From Cellulomonas sp. B6 (GTDB taxonomy: Bacteria > Actinomycetota > Actinomycetes > Actinomycetales > Cellulomonadaceae): DNA of 64,000 bases. A model generated the notes under the pieces. The model saw only the letters and a program-made list of their open reading frames with translations. It was not told the origin of the DNA and searched no databases. Of this stretch, positions 61,104 through 64,000 are shown piece by piece (the stretch's first letter is position 1; each line of letters starts with the position of its first letter). Location: positions 1 to 64,000 of the forward strand of contig NZ_LNTD01000066.1 in assembly GCF_001462455.1 (NCBI RefSeq), read 5' to 3'. The position numbers were made by a program, and so were the translations under genes.

Positions 61104-63874
61104 GCGCCGAGCTGCCGCCGGGCGCGGAGGCGGCGTCGAGCCTGGTGTCGCCCGGGACGCCCGCGACCCCCGGGACGCCCGCGACCCCCGGCACGCCCGG
61201 CGGCGTGCACGGTGCGCCGCGGCTGCCGTCGTGGCTCGTGCCCCGTCCGCACCTCGTCGCGCGGCTCGAGGACGCCGCACCGGTGACGGTCCTGCGGGCC
61301 CCGGCCGGCGGCGGCAAGACGGTGCTGGCCGCCGAGTGGGCGCGCACCACCGCGCACCGCGGCGTGTGGGTCGCCGTGGACGGGACGCACGGGCGCGGGT
61401 TCTGGGGGCGGGTCGTGCAGGCCGTGGCCGACGCCGGCCTGCCGGGCACGGACCACCCGTTCGCCGCCGGCACGACGGGCCTGCGCGAGGCGCGCGACCT
61501 GCGCGGTCACCTGGTGCGCGGGTTCGCGCTGCTGGGCCCGGTGGTGCTCGTGCTCGACGGCGCCGACGCGTTCGACGACGCGACCGCGGCCGACGTCGTC
61601 CACCTCGTCGAGGCCGTCCCCACGCTGCGGGTGCTCGCCACCACCCGCTCGCCCGGGCCCCTGGAGTCGCCGGCCGCGCGGCTGCGCGTCGACGTCGACG
61701 TGCTGACCGGCGCCGACCTCGTCCTCACCGTGGCCGAGACGGCTCGCGTCCTGGCCCGCGGGTCGGCGGCACGCTCGCCGGACGGCCCCGCGGACGAGTC
61801 CTCCGCGGCCACCGTCAGGGTTCACGGCGCCACGGGCGGGTCCCCGCTCGCGGTCCGGCTCGTCGCGCTCGCGGACGGGGACCCGGCGCACGACGCGCGC
61901 CGCACGCTCGAGCAGGTCGTCACCACCTCGGTCGACAGGCTGGACGCCGCGACGGCCGACCTGGTCCGCACCGCCGCGGCCGCCGACGTGCTCACCCCCG
62001 ACCTGCTGGCCGAGCTCGCGGGCTGCACGCCCGCGCAGGCGCGTGAGCGGCTCGACGACCTCGCCGCGCTGGGTCTGGGGACGTGGACGGACCCGGACCG
62101 CGGCGGGTTCGCCTGCACGCCCGTCGTGCGTGACGCGCTGCGCGCCCGGCTGCGGCGCACCGACCCCGCGGGGTTCCGGCGCCTGCGCGCCCGCGTCGCG
62201 GCGTGGTGCGACGCCCACGGCCTGCCCGTCGAGGCGCTGCACGCGGCCGTCGACTCCGACGACCTCGACCTCGTCACCGCGGTCGCACGGCGGCACTGGC
62301 GCTCGTTCCTGCTGGAGAACGTCGGCACCGTGCGCCCCGCGCTGCGCCCGGTGAACCTGCTGCGGCTGCGTCGCCGGCCGCTCCTGCTGTTCCTGCTGGC
62401 GCTCGGGTTCAACGCCGACCCGTCCGGCCGGCTGCGGGCCGTCGCCCTGTTCGGGCTCGCGGCGGCGAGCGCCCGCGTCGAGGGGGAGCGCACGCCGCCC
62501 GCGGACCGGGTGCTGCTGCGCACGATCGAGGTCGTCGCGCTGCGCCTCACGGGGCGCGGTCGCGCGGCGGCCCGCGCCGCGGCTGACGTCGTGCGCCGCG
62601 CGGACGAGCTGACCGAGACCGAGCGCGCCCGCGTCGCCGACGTGCTGCCGCAGTCCTACGTGCACGCCGGGACCGCGTTCCTCTACGACGCGCGCGGCGA
62701 GGAGGCCGTGCACGCGTTCGAGCAGGGCGTCGCGGCGGGTGCGACGCCGCCCGCGCAGCTGCCGGGGATCGCGCTGCTCGCCGGCACGCTCGCGCTCGAC
62801 GGCGCCATGCCGCGCGCGCGGCAGCACGCGCTGCGCGTGCGGTCCGGGACGTGGCCGGCGGGCCTGGTCGACGGGTACGCGGGCGCGCCGTACCGCGTCG
62901 CCGAGGCGTTCCTCGCGCTCGAGGACCTCGACCCGCACGCCGCGCAGCCGCACCTCGACGCGCTCGCACGGCACCTGCCGACCATCGAGCACTGGCCGCT
63001 GATCGCGCACGCGCAGGCGTACACCGACCTGCTGCGCGACGGCGCCGAGACCGCCCTGGCCCGGCTCGACGACACCCTGCGCGCGCACGCCCAGCGTCAG
63101 CCCGCGCACCGCCCGGCGGCGATGGGCCTCGACGCGACGCGCGCGACGCTGCTGGTCGCCGCAGGGCGCCCGCTCGCGGCGCTCGAGCTGCTGCCCCGCA
63201 CGCCCGACGACCCCGCGTGCGTCGTCGCGGAGGGGCGTGCCCACCTCGCGGCCGGGCGTCCCGACGTCGCGCTCGAGACGCTCGCGCGCACCGGCGCGGC
63301 CCGGCGGGCGGCGTTGCGGACCCGGGCCGACCAGGCGCTGCTCGAGGCGGTGGCGCTGCTCGCGCTCGACCGTGCGGCCGACGCGTCCGCCGCGCTGCGC
63401 CGCGCGCACGCGCTGCTCACGGTGCACGAGCTGCGGCTCCCGCTCGCGCTGCTGCCCGCCGACGCCCGCTCGGCCCTCGCGCGGCTCGCGCGCGAGCACG
63501 GGCCGAGGGGCGCCGTCGAGCTGCTCGACGAGCCGTCACCGGCCGTGGTCCCCGCGGCGGAGGAGCTGCCCGCGCTGACCCCGCGCGAGGCCGTCGTGCT
63601 GCGTGCCCTGGCGCGCACCGGGTCGAGCGCGCAGATCGCCGCCGACCTCGTCGTCAGCCAGCACACCGTGAAGTCCCAGCTCCGCTCGCTGTACCGCAAG
63701 CTCGACGCGTCGTCGCGCACCGAGGCGCTCGCGCAGGCCGGGCGGCTCGGGCTGCTGCCCGGGGACGTCCCGACGGCCCGCGGCCCGCAGGGGCGGGACG
63801 CCGCCGGCGGGGGCGCCGCGGGTGGGGGCGCCTCCGGCCCCGAGGACGCGGCCGACGCCCCGCCCCACCGCTGA
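61100..63874 (+). CDS. LAL/MalT-like ATPase regulator with LuxR DNA-binding domain
   Basis: 924 residues from a GTG at 61100 overlapping the MFS stop. A short Pro/Thr repeat ('[10 protein letters not shown]', about 18-34) precedes a STAND ATPase: Walker A 'APAGGGKT' (67-74), Walker B '[12 protein letters not shown]' and sensor 'VLATTRSPG'. A long helical superhelical region (about 300-800) probably senses a ligand, as in MalT. The C-terminal LuxR-type helix-turn-helix is at about 825-885: '[60 protein letters not shown]'. Such regulators switch on carbohydrate or secondary metabolism genes. A Gly/Ala-rich tail of about 35 residues follows. The partner MFS transporter is a likely target. Confidence 0.92.
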   Translation: MSAELPPGAEAASSLVSPGTPATPGTPATPGTPGGVHGAPRLPSWLVPRPHLVARLEDAAPVTVLRAPAGGGKTVLAAEWARTTAHRGVWVAVDGTHGRGFWGRVVQAVADAGLPGTDHPFAAGTTGLREARDLRGHLVRGFALLGPVVLVLDGADAFDDATAADVVHLVEAVPTLRVLATTRSPGPLESPAARLRVDVDVLTGADLVLTVAETARVLARGSAARSPDGPADESSAATVRVHGATGGSPLAVRLVALADGDPAHDARRTLEQVVTTSVDRLDAATADLVRTAAAADVLTPDLLAELAGCTPAQARERLDDLAALGLGTWTDPDRGGFACTPVVRDALRARLRRTDPAGFRRLRARVAAWCDAHGLPVEALHAAVDSDDLDLVTAVARRHWRSFLLENVGTVRPALRPVNLLRLRRRPLLLFLLALGFNADPSGRLRAVALFGLAAASARVEGERTPPADRVLLRTIEVVALRLTGRGRAAARAAADVVRRADELTETERARVADVLPQSYVHAGTAFLYDARGEEAVHAFEQGVAAGATPPAQLPGIALLAGTLALDGAMPRARQHALRVRSGTWPAGLVDGYAGAPYRVAEAFLALEDLDPHAAQPHLDALARHLPTIEHWPLIAHAQAYTDLLRDGAETALARLDDTLRAHAQRQPAHRPAAMGLDATRATLLVAAGRPLAALELLPRTPDDPACVVAEGRAHLAAGRPDVALETLARTGAARRAALRTRADQALLEAVALLALDRAADASAALRRAHALLTVHELRLPLALLPADARSALARLAREHGPRGAVELLDEPSPAVVPAAEELPALTPREAVVLRALARTGSSAQIAADLVVSQHTVKSQLRSLYRKLDASSRTEALAQAGRLGLLPGDVPTARGPQGRDAAGGGAAGGGASGPEDAADAPPHR

Positions 63875-63926
63875 CGGGACCGTGCGGTCGCACCTCGCGG
63901 CGTCGCGCACGCTCCCGGGACGACGC

Positions 63927-63966
63927 ACGCGGTGGGGCGCCCCGGGGGGAGTGCGCCCCACCGCGT
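63927..63966. terminator. Terminator after the LAL regulator
   Basis: A perfect 14-bp stem (63927-63940 with 63953-63966), 12-nt loop, lies 52 bp after the stop at 63874. The last 34 bases of the window contain nothing I can assign. Confidence 0.8.
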
Positions 63967-64000
63967 GGTGGGTGCCCGCGCAGGCGCGGGCGGACTGCCG

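Overview
The window is about 74% G+C and almost fully coding. It uses GTG and TTG starts freely and packs genes in 1-4 bp stop/start overlaps. Gene content fits a motile, plant-polymer-degrading actinobacterium of the Micrococcales, most likely Cellulomonas or a close relative: a DUF6318-type protein, a LacI-regulated beta-glucosidase/ABC locus, a CelR-like palindrome, two chemoreceptors behind sigma-28-like promoters, and many leaderless TANNNT promoters. Assignments rest on motifs read by eye; no database search was possible.

Layout. 1-2.6 kb: two exported or surface proteins of unknown role, a membrane-tail protein and a YbaK-type deacylase. 2.8-7.6 kb: a STAS protein, then sbcD-sbcC, followed by a nine-copy 15-bp tandem repeat. 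7.8-13.4 kb: a small membrane protein, a DUF2993 protein coupled to an M50-type membrane protease, an IclR regulator, map facing an XRE regulator across a palindromic operator, an exported HNH nuclease and a conserved unknown. 13.6-17.4 kb: an amino-acid permease and an NfeD-like/SPFH (flotillin) pair. 17.45-17.6 kb: a 29-bp tandem repeat with a leading inverted copy. 17.6-20.8 kb: an F420-type reductase and a three-gene Mn/Fe ABC importer. 20.9-25.8 kb: an S33 aminopeptidase, two tandem OmpA-domain lipoproteins and a 38-residue membrane peptide. 25.8-30.6 kb: a lone NrdI, a MetE-like protein, an ABC exporter with its own XRE regulator behind an 18-bp perfect palindrome, a 45-residue membrane peptide and a DUF1266 protein. 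30.7-33.7 kb: a STAND ATPase/TPR regulator and a VOC protein.

33.8-46.7 kb: two near-identical chemoreceptor genes in the same orientation flank a beta-glucoside locus. It contains a LacI regulator, family-5 binding protein, two permeases, a fused double ATPase, an alpha/beta hydrolase and a GH1 beta-glucosidase, the last six in operon order. 46.8-55.5 kb: a TetR regulator divergent from a 1870-residue RHS/YD-repeat secreted toxin. The toxin has an ADP-ribosyltransferase-like tip and overlaps a small candidate immunity gene that resembles EF-Tu domain 3. Several lower-GC small genes and a gene remnant follow. 55.7-64 kb: an S9 peptidase, a conserved unknown coupled to dcd, and an MFS transporter coupled to a LuxR-type (LAL/MalT-like) ATPase regulator.

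The points of most interest are the RHS toxin with its EF-Tu-like immunity candidate, the shared sigma-28-like promoter on both chemoreceptors (one overlapped by an inverted repeat), the two tandem-repeat arrays, and the abundance of leaderless promoters.
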